From: Tritrichomonas foetus
Taxonomy: Eukaryota; Parabasalia; Tritrichomonadida; Tritrichomonadidae
NCBI GenBank assembly: GCA_001839685.1
Contig: MLAK01001149.1
Span: 7,474 to 71,473, forward strand
Direction of reading: 5' to 3'
DNA: 64,000 nt
Both the position numbers and the translations under genes were made by a program. Positions 18,801-27,958 of the stretch are shown here, in pieces. How positions within the stretch are numbered: the first letter of the stretch is position 1; each line of letters begins with the position of its first letter. The notes below the pieces were generated by a model. The model ran no database searches. It was given only the letters and a program-made list of their open reading frames with translations, and had not been told where the DNA came from.

Positions 18801-20491
18801 AAAACTTAGATGATTTAATTTCATCTGTTTGTCGAGCAACTGAAACTGATCGAGTTACATTACAAGAAGCCGCTTTTCCAACACTTCAAAAAGTTATTGA
18901 TCTTTTCAAAGATAGAATCACTGAAGAAGGTCAAAGACTATTAGATTTATATGATTCTCAATTTTCAATGGCTGTGAAAGTTGGCTTTAGAGTTAATTTG
19001 GCAGTTAGTGGAGGTTTCTTGTCAAACTATCTAACATTTAATACAGATAATATGCAAAATGATCCAGAAAATTGCTCAGCTATCCTTGTTGTGTATTTAG
19101 CTGGACTTCGTGAGTGTCCACAAAGAAGTAATTCATATTTCTCACTTGCAACACATTTGTGTACAGTTGCTAGGAAATATCCACCACTTTGTGAACTTAT
19201 TCAACCATTTTTGAAGACATTGACGCCTATTTTCTATGAATTAGTGACTCAAGAAATGCATCTTTGGAATCCAACTTCTGATTGGCGTGCATTATCCAGA
19301 TTTAGAACACTTGCACAATCATTCTTCATTGAACTTTTGCCTGCTTTTGTCTGGTTACAAAGTATTACTGAAACTGTAATGGATATTGATGTTCTTACTT
19401 CCTTTATTCTGGTCGAAATGATGAAAGGGAAAGAACCATGGATTGCACAAGCTGCATTTGAATCACTTCCAGTTGTTATTGATGCATTTGGTTCTAAAAT
19501 TTCCCCACAACTCCTAGAACTATCGATATCAATTGCAAGCGGTTATATTAAGAATAATTCATCTTTTCTATCAACATTTGAAGCACTTTTAATTGATTCT
19601 GCAGCACATATTACAGGAGATTCGGAATATGATAAAATACGAACGAATATTTTATCACTTGCACTTGGTCTCAAAACGTTCTCACCTCAAATCTTTGCAC
19701 ATCTTTTAAAGAGTGATTTCCGAAAGACCTTGAAATTTTATACGCCTGCAATTTTCAATGTAATCCTTACAAATTGGAATAATAAAGCCATAAATGCTTT
19801 AATTGTTGTTCTTTTCACGCATTCACCAGCAGTTATTGGTGGTTCTATAATCAAAACAATCGAAAATAAAATAGTTCCTTCAGAATTCAAGATAGAAGTT
19901 ATTACGCGCGGACTTTTGCTCTCTAAAGGTGGAATTCCACTTGATTTTATTTCTAGATTCTGTATTGGAACATTCAAGAAAGGTGCTATGCATATGATTG
20001 GTCGAATAATTGTTGAACGCGAAGATGTTGGAATTGCTTTACTTTCCGAAGGTGCAGCTAAAGCTGCCTTTTTACTTAGCAGTGTTGAAAAAGGCAATTG
20101 TCGCGCTTATTTACGCTTCATTCAACTTTCTTTAAATGTATTAGAAAAGAATACTTCTATCTCTACAAAATTTGCACGTTCAGCAGTCATTTTGGCATTA
20201 ACAGTGGCATCAAAGTTTGGTGGTGATGTTACTCGACTTGGTCATCAAATCCTTTGTCAATGTGTTTGGATTCTCATTGACGCGAGGAAGATCTTGAAAG
20301 AGAAATATGAAGATGCATTTAATGAATGCGATGAAAATGAAAGATCTAAAGCAATAAATAACATTACCCATCACATTAGAGCTGAAGAACAAAGAAAGAA
20401 AGTTGATCAACTTGTTGAATTTTCTACAAATGACAGAGGAAAGAAGCAAATGGAATGGCAAACTCTTGAAATCGAAGGAATTGATGATTAA
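15896..20491 (+). CDS. HEATR5/Laa1-like HEAT-repeat protein
   Basis: 1531 residues of HEAT-type helices. The region around residues 700-880 resembles the conserved core of HEATR5 (yeast Laa1): a segment with LLSAIFMHINLPNNYVNQSL, then ALHALNSLLMTHQMQISSLE, HIMGECYGCLIEAF, and TSCAAFSDFLKFQSANFNLT, corresponding in order to the HEATR5 elements around the glycine-rich turn, the W/A-L-HAL helix, the LG-x-C helix and the LH-x-F-A-P-x-x-VNL helix. HEATR5 proteins work with the AP-1 clathrin adaptor and aftiphilin/gamma-synergin on endosome-Golgi traffic. The match is by pattern memory, without alignment; another HEAT scaffold is the alternative. The protein is shorter than animal HEATR5 (about 2000). 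The start is the only ATG near the promoter cluster. The C-terminus is charged. Confidence 0.55.
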   Translation: MEEIIQKIEDLSKSKNLVNAEQVIMSTVHDVDPILKQPISDNLADKLFTALLALFTINKGGFSLQCGTYIATKLVRLLELSQSPKFWDVISMSIECNTPAAFVATGYVCSKVGMHNKSQIPRFLEHLIKIDPPNHATLHSIRLALKSGEKAVSQFAPTIFELLKKNISTAKPGLIMLYLKLLRTLLKIPPITISQILECVKLAMKHKDQPFIKNELALVIARCAYFPYASIDLKKRFQTSEFSVGALRMENRTLKFEPAFQIISMFQPILSHSFTHFLNLLGPELISMNHTKLFNFIRPRCPDVVKHLIPMLPADLRFSYFREVSAEKMSAEQLKTLTILCPDDGSIDEAAGVALLLATSDDKTARRVAIDYFAELANTHPQIVLPYLHSALVLLAQPPEKNPRILRDLKGNASVALTILRNLPDLQMAIMQNKIILEKLLNDVFTKPRATAYKFIFSFALLSFLPEGFADATKAVDFAIDYFTKKNEIKPPKMTRSLLKSVFNYRAKFHNDEQNKRLLDIAISFPSPLPFSVISDLCKIIQSSPVAFSASKLVLDFALSVAPSYVLIKKFIKRPLPIAQDLICKRSLVASQQKKHDKFLHRFVGNFPALLKACAPEDQKKLVTQLLRTVTVTSTLILTSISNLITILPPKYPSIVLKNIESKNTLLIECLAESLAIYATATPQALSEIYGYVLSHKNVSSCILLSAIFMHINLPNNYVNQSLIAIDSLVLVQGCTPMALHALNSLLMTHQMQISSLEIAAHQFPMLFQALNTSSSLQPVTLHIMGECYGCLIEAFSSDISPRFSLMVELILRTIESTPMDYAREVYFECSQSIYTFANSMSYLAPLIFPQSRSAPASLQLTSCAAFSDFLKFQSANFNLTDLIPKLLTLLQRTGDERASHFIIALASLMTEDDVSFWISTIKRVLISCSLLDGSSFTIEPTPEVKESCLKVATYIVPHIANQKKLNTENLDDLISSVCRATETDRVTLQEAAFPTLQKVIDLFKDRITEEGQRLLDLYDSQFSMAVKVGFRVNLAVSGGFLSNYLTFNTDNMQNDPENCSAILVVYLAGLRECPQRSNSYFSLATHLCTVARKYPPLCELIQPFLKTLTPIFYELVTQEMHLWNPTSDWRALSRFRTLAQSFFIELLPAFVWLQSITETVMDIDVLTSFILVEMMKGKEPWIAQAAFESLPVVIDAFGSKISPQLLELSISIASGYIKNNSSFLSTFEALLIDSAAHITGDSEYDKIRTNILSLALGLKTFSPQIFAHLLKSDFRKTLKFYTPAIFNVILTNWNNKAINALIVVLFTHSPAVIGGSIIKTIENKIVPSEFKIEVITRGLLLSKGGIPLDFISRFCIGTFKKGAMHMIGRIIVEREDVGIALLSEGAAKAAFLLSSVEKGNCRAYLRFIQLSLNVLEKNTSISTKFARSAVILALTVASKFGGDVTRLGHQILCQCVWILIDARKILKEKYEDAFNECDENERSKAINNITHHIRAEEQRKKVDQLVEFSTNDRGKKQMEWQTLEIEGIDD

Positions 20492-21057
20492 TTAATTGAC
20501 TAATTAACAACAATTTTTGGATGTTGAAAATTTTTCATTCACAGTTCGATTTGTAGAAGAAAATGTTCTATACTACAATGTGAAGAATTAACGATATTTT
20601 GACATGCATTTCAATGAAATATAAAGCTATATTATATTATTTTTTAATAAATACATACATATCGAAAAAAAGTTATTCTATCGTTTATCTTATATAGCGA
20701 TCTTATAATATGTATAATGTAATGGTAATACCATTGGTATTGTATTTAGAATGTCAGTTGATTCACTCAAGTCAGAAATTCATCAAAAATGAAAATTTCA
20801 ACATATTCAAGAATAATGACTTTTTTTTCATGATAGTTTTACATATATATAATAAAGATTTGGATAACAATATTAATGATTATTTCTATTTTAAACAACG
20901 CATATTAAAAATAAAGGGCAACTTTTCTTGTCTTGCCAAAGAGTTACATTCTGTATCTGGGCAGTCTTTAATATCAAAAGCATGTACACAAAATTCGACT
21001 ATTGTCTTTTCAATTACAATTTCACCATGAAATTCACTTAATTAAAAAAGTGCCAAA
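20492..21057. other. intergenic region
   Basis: 566 bp of AT-rich DNA between two plus-strand genes. A pair of overlapping near-perfect palindromes lies at 20721-20740. A 106-codon frame at 20710-21030 looks like noise (biased to N, K, F, I). A TCACT element at 21034-21038 precedes the next gene. Confidence 0.6.
21034..21038 (+). promoter_or_regulatory. initiator-like TCACT
   Basis: TCACT (then TAA) begins 24 nt before the ATG at 21058 and fits the trichomonad Inr TCA+1Y(T/A). It supports the chosen start of the Rab prenyltransferase gene. Confidence 0.5.
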
Positions 21058-21906
21058 ATGCACGGAAGAAAGAAAGTCTCAATTGACGAAGCAGAGAAGA
21101 TCAAAGCCCAGCAAAAGGCAAAGAAAATCAAGTTATCTGTTGCCCAAGTTATGGAATCCCGAGGTGATGAAGAGAAAGAAAAAGCATTAATCGCCACAAA
21201 AACGCCAATTTTAGATTATCTCGACGATTTCGCGTCGCTTTGGAATATGCGCAAGCAAGAAGTTCTTAAAAACCCAACGAAAGAAGTTGTTGACGAAGAA
21301 CTACAGATTTCGACTCGCGTTTTGATGTCCAATCCAAAATCGTATTGGGCTTGGCATCACCGCCGATGGTGTATCGATCTTATCGAAGACTACGACGCTC
21401 ATTCGGAAGTTGAACTTTGCGCGAAATTCATTGCGGCAGATTCGAGAAATTTCCATGCATGGCGTCATCGTCGTTGGGCTGTCGCAAAGTGTGGAGATAT
21501 GGCAGATAAAGAGCTTGAAAATACCACGAAGCTGATTGAATACAATTTCTCGAATTTCTCAGCTTGGCATTATCGCTCACAATTAGAAAAAGTGACAGAT
21601 TATGAAGAGGAAATTCAATTTGCTCAAAACGCATTTTGGACAGACGCAAATGATCAAAGCTCATGGATATACTATCGTTGGCTTCTTTCTCGTCCAACAA
21701 TTGCATCAAACACAGAATTACTGCAAACAGAATTCGCAAGCATGGAGGAGCTCATTGATGCTGAGCCAAAATGTAAGTATCCACTCTTGGCAGCAATTTG
21801 GATACAAAGGAAGCTGCCTCAACCTGATGAGAAGAGAATTGCGGAACTCATCGAAAAGCTCGTCGTTTTAGATCCAATTCGTGCACCTTACTACAGGGAG
21901 CAGTAA
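21058..21906 (+). CDS. RABGGTA: Rab geranylgeranyltransferase alpha subunit
   Basis: 282 residues starting MHGRKKVSIDEAEKIKAQQK, the same opening (MHGR-x-K) as RabGGTase alpha subunits of other eukaryotes. The LWNMRKQEVL motif near residue 61 and four prenyltransferase alpha repeats follow: SYWAWHHRRW (95-104), NFHAWRHRRW (131-140), NFSAWHYR (166-173) and QSSWIYYRW (200-208). The subunit pairs with a beta subunit to attach geranylgeranyl groups to Rab GTPases brought by REP. The length matches the yeast Bet4 type; the LRR and Ig-like extensions of animal and plant proteins are absent. The beta subunit is not in this window. Codon use is slightly richer in G/C than in the flanking genes. Confidence 0.9.
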   Translation: MHGRKKVSIDEAEKIKAQQKAKKIKLSVAQVMESRGDEEKEKALIATKTPILDYLDDFASLWNMRKQEVLKNPTKEVVDEELQISTRVLMSNPKSYWAWHHRRWCIDLIEDYDAHSEVELCAKFIAADSRNFHAWRHRRWAVAKCGDMADKELENTTKLIEYNFSNFSAWHYRSQLEKVTDYEEEIQFAQNAFWTDANDQSSWIYYRWLLSRPTIASNTELLQTEFASMEELIDAEPKCKYPLLAAIWIQRKLPQPDEKRIAELIEKLVVLDPIRAPYYREQ

Positions 21907-22122
21907 AACTTTCATATTTTTTCTTTTATAGTGTATTTTTTCATTTTCACGTTTATGTAGATATGGATGGATGGAAAACAGCGAAGAATAAGGTTTAATT
22001 ATTGATCTAGAAAGAATAATAATGAATGAAAATGAAGCTGTATTATATATTTTTACGAAATGAGTCAAAACACCATAAACTCTGAAATTAAATCTAACAT
22101 GCTCGAATGAAAAAAAACAATT

Positions 22123-22454
22123 AATCACCTCTGGATGTAAATATAGAGCCTCCAGAACCATCAACACCAACCCTGAGCCAGCCCTCAAACCTACAGAAGA
22201 GAAGGATATCAAACCAGAGGCAATACCAGAACATAAACCATATTCTGAATCGATACTTGAACGAGATATTCCAAAATTCCATTCGTCTGATATTATTGCT
22301 CCAATTGATAGCATAATTACTCTAAATTTATCATCTGAGAATTCTGATTTATCTACATTGATCTTAAGCTTCTATTGTTGGAGGAACAATTGGACGAATA
22401 GTAATTTTTGCTGTTGTTGTTGCAACTATTGATATCTTAAAATGTAGAAACTAG
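22123..22454 (+). pseudogene. remnant C-terminal end of a membrane-anchored surface protein
   Basis: Three frames must be joined. First comes SPLDVNIEPPEPSTPT, then a Pro/Glu-rich stalk (PALKPTEEKDIKPEAIPEHK and on), then a hydrophobic helix GGTIGRIVIFAVVVATIDIL followed by the short tail KCRN and TAG at 22452-22454. A Pro/Thr-rich stalk, one membrane helix and a very short cytoplasmic tail are the usual C-terminus of trichomonad surface proteins such as the BspA-like LRR family. No ectodomain is recognisable upstream. The frameshifts show that it is dead. The family assignment is inference. Confidence 0.45.
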
Positions 22455-23110
22455 ATAATACAGTCAGATGATATTGACGATTCCAAGATTGATTCTTGGA
22501 TTGTCTATTATTATATATACTATTATAATCATCTTCATATATGTTATTAATTAACGAATCTTGTTTCCAATAAAAAAAGATTGGTATGATTCATGCATCA
22601 AACTGTTTTGTTACATTTTGATTATCACTTTCCAATTAAACACAAAAGTGACCGCATTTAGTGATGTAGTTTTTCATTTGGTAAGTGGCGTCAAGAAATT
22701 AAATTCCAAATAAAAAGAAAAACATTAGAATGCATAAGTTAGTCTTCCAACTTGTGTTATTTCTATCAATTTGGAAAACCATTTTTGTTCTCCATGATTA
22801 TGTTTTGGCTCCTTATTTCCAACTGCTTATGATATGAATTCACTACAATGAGAGGCAAGACGATTCATTTCGACGAAAATTTATCAAAGAAATTCAACCA
22901 ATCTAAGCTTGATAAAAGTGATTTTCTATTTGGAGGTTGATAAATTATTTGAAAAATAAAACAACTACTGATATAATTTATATTATTATGTTCACTTGAT
23001 AAATTACCAGAAAGATCTATTAGACTTTTGTTGGTATTAGCCTTCGACTACAAGATGTGATCACACAATCAATAGATTTCTTTTACTTAGATCCACTAAA
23101 CTGGGTAATT
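22455..23110. other. AT-rich region without a recognisable gene
   Basis: About 650 bp between the two pseudogene fragments. No frame over 60 codons looks coding. It may be further decayed sequence of either neighbour. Confidence 0.5.
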
Positions 23111-23111
23111 T

Positions 23112-23635
23112 AAACGGAGGAGCTAAGATTGTAATTTTATTATTCGAAGATGAAAAAACAGAAAAATTTGTCAAAATCGCCATAAAACTAGCAAAAGAAA
23201 GGCAGTCCGATTGCTCTCTGTTCTCTTGGATATTCCTATAAGTGTGGTTGAGTGTGTTAAAATAATAATAAATAAGCAGTCAAATTGTTTAAAAAACCAA
23301 AGGCTCATGGAAGTATAGCTGCTCTGAATAATCTTGGATGTTGCTACAGAGAGGTCATTGGATGTCTCAGGTATGATTTCCGCAAAGCTTTGAAGTGTTT
23401 TGAAGAAATCACATCCAACGGGAGCAGAATCTCATACTACAATCTTGCAGATATGTATGAATCTGGAAAAGACATAGAAGTTGATGAAGAAAAAGCTTTC
23501 CGGTTTTCATATCTGACTGCAGAAATGAATAATCAAAATGCTACTGAGATACTCGGAGATAGACATACACCAGTTATTCCATCAGATGTTCCATGGGTTT
23601 TTTCACCAACTGTGATTCCATTAGATTGCTGTTGA
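23112..23635 (+). pseudogene. decayed Sel1-repeat protein
   Basis: The 3' part is an open frame from 23285 with no ATG (it opens at a TTG). It contains SIAALNNLGCCYREVIGCL, then DFRKALKCFEEITSNGSRIS, YYNLADMYESG and EKAFRFSYLTAEMNN, which are Sel1-like repeats (A-x-x-x-L-G-x-x-Y ... A-x-x-x-F/Y-x-x-A). Upstream, another frame reads KTEKFVKIAIKLAKE and then, after a frameshift, GSPIALCSLGYSYKCG and a stop, which is one more Sel1 unit. The gene has lost its start and at least two frames. Sel1 proteins are ER- or signalling-associated adaptors; this copy is not expected to be functional. Confidence 0.55.
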
Positions 23636-23944
23636 AATCTAATTGTGTAATAGAAATTCTTTCCAATATATTTTTATATTATTATTTTTTCAATTTTATA
23701 TCAACACTCATGGAAACTTAGCATTCAGTTATTCTATTGCTTCTATGGAATAAAAGACAATAATGAAATCATTCATTAGATTTTGATCACATGTGCTATT
23801 GAACTTTAAAGAATTTGAAATTCAATGTAGGAAAATAAAAAATTATTTCAATAAAATAAAATATAAAATGAACGGACAAGAATGAAAGTTTATTTAATAT
23901 AAAAATATCTTCTAATAAAATATATCTAAAAAATTACAATTAAA

Positions 23945-25870
23945 TTAATTGTTTCGTTGATATAAAGAATAATTTCCACGATAAAAGATTTGAGTCCAAT
24001 TTCCTTGATCCCATTTTTCCAAAATTCTTCTTTTATTATTTTGATTTTCATAATTCAAAACATATTTAATTTTTGGTATGGATGTCGATTGTGGATTTTC
24101 CAAAAAGTTGTAAATATCATCATCTTTTTGAATTGGATGAAATCCATCAAGCCACATAAACCTTGATGAATGAATATAGGAAACTTTTCCAGCAAGAACT
24201 GCAACTGTATCGAAATCATCATCACTTGAAATGAAGACAGCTTTCTTAGGAGTATTTTCACAAATGAATTTCGCCATTTCAACCATTTCGCTCGTGAAAA
24301 CTATAGTTGATAAATTCCTCATTCTATAATAACTAAGAACAGTCGACCAAATATTACAAAGGAATAAGAAACCAGCGAGACCAATGATCACTCCTTGTGC
24401 TTCTTCAGACTTTGGTATTCTTGATAAACCTCTCATTGTGTAGATAAAAACAATTGATGCAATAGAAATCCAAAATGGATAAAAAACAATGATATTATGT
24501 CGACCATAAGAATCAAATCTATAATAATTCGCGAAAATGAAAACAAAAATAGAAGGTAAATAAAATCTCAGTAATTTCTTATTAATTATAAACCATGAAA
24601 CAATTAAAGTAAAGAATGGAAAGAAGCCAAGTGCATAATACCAGCATTGAATTGGTGCAAAATACATTCCACGACTTGCCAATGGTTGCCAAAAATCATC
24701 TCGTATAATCATAGATGTTCGATTTGCTCGTGGTAAATAATGGATTAATGGGAAGAAGGAAACTACTCCAAAAGTGACCAAAAAAGTAATATAATGTTTC
24801 GCTTTTTCGAATGTGGAAATTTGACTAAATTGACGAGATTGAAGTTGATGATATGGATAAGTCAGTAAAAAGTAAGATAATAAATAAATAATCGCACAAA
24901 TAAAGACTTGATGTTGTACAGCTGGTAAAATTCCTGTACAAATACCTAAGAAAATCATCTCCCATTGTCCAAGCATATTTTTAGACGAATGAGTGGTCAA
25001 AACGAGTAAAATTGATAAAACTAAGCATAGTGAAAGTTGTGAAGGACGTAATGCAAAAATGTAGTGGAAAAGTGGATGTGACCATTCAGTTTGTATAGGT
25101 CCAAAGTTGAAAACGAAATCTATTTTTGGATTAAGCCGAGGTTCGCGTTCAAGCCACCAGGTAAAGCCAAATCCACTTGCACAGAAAAATAAAAGCAAGC
25201 TGCAAAATGATAAAAAGGGACTTTTCAAGAAATAATTAGAAAACCTAAGCATTAAAATACAAATTGTCATAATCATGAAAAATGAAGGAACAATTAATGC
25301 ATTTCTTTCACTAGAATAACCAACAAGAAACATGGCTGAATGAAATGCAGTTAACCAACGAGATCTAGCATGGCATTTATAGCAAACAGGATGCCTAATC
25401 TTAAAGATATTCATAAACCCGCTGTTGCATCCATGATAAAAAGAATTCATGAGAGATATTTCTTCTGGGATATCTCCTGTGAAGGCAGAGTGGGCAAAAC
25501 CTGGCTGAGGGAAATACATCTTTGGTACAATAAAAAGCGGAACTAATATTGAAACTACTAAAAAGAAAATTGTTTGCTTATTTAATAATTCGGAAAAAAC
25601 TTGCTTGCTAAATAATCGTTGCTTCTTCTTCCACCGGAAAAACTCGAAAACATATCCTGATAAAAATAAGCCGACTGTGTGAATAAGAAGATGGAGTGAG
25701 TTGAATCTGAGGAAGATGGAAATTAAATAGAAAAATAGAGACGAAATTGAGAAACCGATTGGAATACCGAGGGCAAATATCGTTAAAATATCAAATTTTT
25801 CAGCGAATGCGAAAAAAGAGAACTCGAAGCCGAGAAAAATTTGACCTAAAAGCGTTGCAATCCAGATCAT
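23945..25870 (-). CDS. polytopic membrane protein, possibly GT-C-like
   Basis: 641 residues with about 11-13 hydrophobic segments across the first 500 residues and a soluble tail of about 120. A long non-membrane loop after the third or fourth segment has FTGDIPEEISLMNSFYHGCN, an acidic luminal-loop arrangement reminiscent of GT-C glycosyltransferases, plus a Cys-rich piece (HPVCYKCHARSRW). FGPIQTEWSHPLFHYIFALR is a second conserved-looking loop. The tail (VFISSDDDFDTVAVLAGKV) could be a small alpha/beta domain, as seen in large integral-membrane glycosyltransferases. GT-C membership is a guess from topology; an uncharacterised transporter is the alternative. The ATG at 25870 is the first codon and there is no cleavable signal peptide beyond the first membrane helix. 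Confidence 0.65.
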   Translation of the reverse strand: MIWIATLLGQIFLGFEFSFFAFAEKFDILTIFALGIPIGFSISSLFFYLISIFLRFNSLHLLIHTVGLFLSGYVFEFFRWKKKQRLFSKQVFSELLNKQTIFFLVVSILVPLFIVPKMYFPQPGFAHSAFTGDIPEEISLMNSFYHGCNSGFMNIFKIRHPVCYKCHARSRWLTAFHSAMFLVGYSSERNALIVPSFFMIMTICILMLRFSNYFLKSPFLSFCSLLLFFCASGFGFTWWLEREPRLNPKIDFVFNFGPIQTEWSHPLFHYIFALRPSQLSLCLVLSILLVLTTHSSKNMLGQWEMIFLGICTGILPAVQHQVFICAIIYLLSYFLLTYPYHQLQSRQFSQISTFEKAKHYITFLVTFGVVSFFPLIHYLPRANRTSMIIRDDFWQPLASRGMYFAPIQCWYYALGFFPFFTLIVSWFIINKKLLRFYLPSIFVFIFANYYRFDSYGRHNIIVFYPFWISIASIVFIYTMRGLSRIPKSEEAQGVIIGLAGFLFLCNIWSTVLSYYRMRNLSTIVFTSEMVEMAKFICENTPKKAVFISSDDDFDTVAVLAGKVSYIHSSRFMWLDGFHPIQKDDDIYNFLENPQSTSIPKIKYVLNYENQNNKRRILEKWDQGNWTQIFYRGNYSLYQRNN

Positions 25871-26074
25871 ATTTGCTGAAATGTTATATGAAAATTGTTA
25901 CAATCCAGATATTTTCATATATGATATTTATTGGCCTGAATAAGGGTAGTTAATTGACCTTAATACGATAATATTTCAATATATATTTGGTTATTATAGA
26001 GCCAAATATAAACAGAAAACCAAAAATGTATCGTACGTTAAGATATCAAGGAATCAACGAAGAAATACATCAAA
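25871..26074. promoter_or_regulatory. short divergent promoter region
   Basis: 204 bp shared by the membrane-protein gene (minus) and the ankyrin gene (plus). One GGTCAA is present on the minus strand (TTGACC at 25954-25959). Confidence 0.4.
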
Positions 26075-27025
26075 ATGAGTGCAAAACGATTAATAAAAAT
26101 ATTTCAAACAGATGACAGAGAATCTCTTGAAGCTTTCTTACAAGAAACAGATGATGTCGAACTAACACTTGAAAGGGTTCCAGAAAAATATTCGCTTTTA
26201 TTGGATTCACCTCCAATTCTCTCAGTAGCAGCATTTTTTGGTGCAACTAACTGTTTCCATTTATTAGCCCTTAGTGGTGCAGATTTAGAACACACAGATA
26301 ATAAAAACAGATATCCTGTTCATTTTGCGGTTATGAATGGCAAAAGTGATATTTTTAATATATTGGATAGTTTTTCAATAGATTTTACTGTTGTTGATTC
26401 CAACAAAGTAGGGTGTCTTCATTATGCTTCACAATTTGGTTGTTTTGATGTTGTTCAACAATTATGGCAACGCAATTTTTCAATAGATTTAAAAGATTCA
26501 TTTGGTTTAACTCCCGTTCATTATTCTGCATTTTCAAAAGAATCAACAATTATTGAATTTTATAAAAGTAAAGGAGCTAAATTAAATGAAAATTCACATT
26601 ATGGAACACCATTTTGTATTGCTGTTAAATTCAATAGTATAGAAGTTGTAAAATATTTAATTGATCAAAACATTAATCCAAATCAATTTATCAATGAAGA
26701 TGAAACTGCCTTAATGTATTCAATTCGAAACAACTATGAAGAAATTGCTCAATATATCATCAAAAGTTCAAAAGACATTGATCAGAAAAATGGAGATGGT
26801 TGGACAGCTCTTCATCAAGCTGCATCAAGGGGGCAAATAAATATGTGTCAATTCTTGATTGAAAATGATGCTGATATTAATGCAACGACTTTCTTTGGAG
26901 CAACACCTTTGCTACTCGCCAAAAATGGGAATTATGATGAGTTAACAAAATATTTGGAGAAAAATGGCGCCTCGCTTCGTGTGAACAACAAAAGATTCTT
27001 TGAATTTTCAGGTATTGATGTCTAA
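26075..27025 (+). CDS. ankyrin-repeat protein
   Basis: 316 residues, made of ankyrin repeats almost from end to end. Clear units include LSVAAFFGATNCFHLLALSG, YPVHFAVMNGKSDIFNIL, GCLHYASQFGCFDVVQQL, TPVHYSAFSKESTIIEF, TPFCIAVKFNSIEVVKYL, TALMYSIRNNYEEIAQYI, TALHQAASRGQINMCQFL and TPLLLAKNGNYDELTKYL, about eight in total. There is no other domain, no membrane segment and no signal peptide, so it is probably a cytoplasmic binding protein. Trichomonads encode large ankyrin families, and partner prediction is not possible. The first helix (MSAKRLIKIFQTDDRESLEA) caps the array. The ATG at 26075 is the only upstream start. Confidence 0.85.
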   Translation: MSAKRLIKIFQTDDRESLEAFLQETDDVELTLERVPEKYSLLLDSPPILSVAAFFGATNCFHLLALSGADLEHTDNKNRYPVHFAVMNGKSDIFNILDSFSIDFTVVDSNKVGCLHYASQFGCFDVVQQLWQRNFSIDLKDSFGLTPVHYSAFSKESTIIEFYKSKGAKLNENSHYGTPFCIAVKFNSIEVVKYLIDQNINPNQFINEDETALMYSIRNNYEEIAQYIIKSSKDIDQKNGDGWTALHQAASRGQINMCQFLIENDADINATTFFGATPLLLAKNGNYDELTKYLEKNGASLRVNNKRFFEFSGIDV

Positions 27026-27958
27026 TTCATTTTCCACTTATACGAAATATGCTTCATTTCTTATTGAACAATATTTTTTCTGAATGTATATACTTTCTAT
27101 AGAATAGAAAAAGCTAATGAAATCATTAATACATGCTGTAATAATGATCTTTTCCACCATATATGTACAAGAAATCCGAAAATTAATATATTTCACTTCC
27201 AAAAAAAAAATGGTGAGTTGGTTAATTATGAGATGAAATTAGTTAAATTAGATATTGAGTAAGGTCCTTAGTCAATATATTAAAATGATTCAACAAATAC
27301 TTGCAATATTTAACTGATAGTTTATGAATATTATTTTTGTCAAACCTATTAATTATCAGTATTTTTGATTTATATGAAAAGTATGGCAAAAATAAATAGT
27401 TTTTATTCATTAATAACAATTTTGATAATTTGGGCAAAATGAATCAATCTTTTGAAGGAACCGTCCAATATAAAAAATATACATAAATATGACATAACAT
27501 TAACTAAAATGTGTTAAGGGCTTCGATAAAAACCTTATCAAATTTCATTTCGGATCTTTCGATAATAAATTCGGGTTATTGTTTTTATTTTCATTCAACT
27601 TTTTCTGACCTTTATTTTGGAAATTTGTCAAAAATTCAATTTTTACAAATAATTTGATTTGTAATAATCAATTTTGAGGAAAAAAACTGAAATACTATTT
27701 TTCAGAACATAATACAATTTAATTCATGAACTTTCATTTCCAGATCATCAACTTTTTAAGATGACACAAACAAATTTTTCAATGCCTGATAAAATAATAT
27801 AGATATCTATGAAATTCTTTGAAAAATGAATGACATTCCCTGAGAAAAAGACATAATCAAATAAAATCATATGAAAGAAAAAGTTCAATCAATGCTGAGA
27901 ATTTGGACCAAAATATTTTTGGTTTCTTATTTCACATCATTCTGCCCCGAATTCATTT
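27026..27958. other. long AT-rich intergenic region
   Basis: 933 bp between two plus-strand genes. The minus-strand frame at 27243-27437 has noise-like composition. I find no repeat, RNA gene or motif worth listing apart from general A/T runs. Confidence 0.6.

Noticed and set aside
20710..21030. 106-codon plus-strand frame
   Set aside because: Composition is that of random AT-rich DNA (N, K, F, I, Y) and it lies in the leader of the Rab prenyltransferase gene.
21868..22314. 148-codon minus-strand frame
   Set aside because: It is antisense to the 3' end of the prenyltransferase gene and to the surface-protein remnant, and has no recognisable domain.
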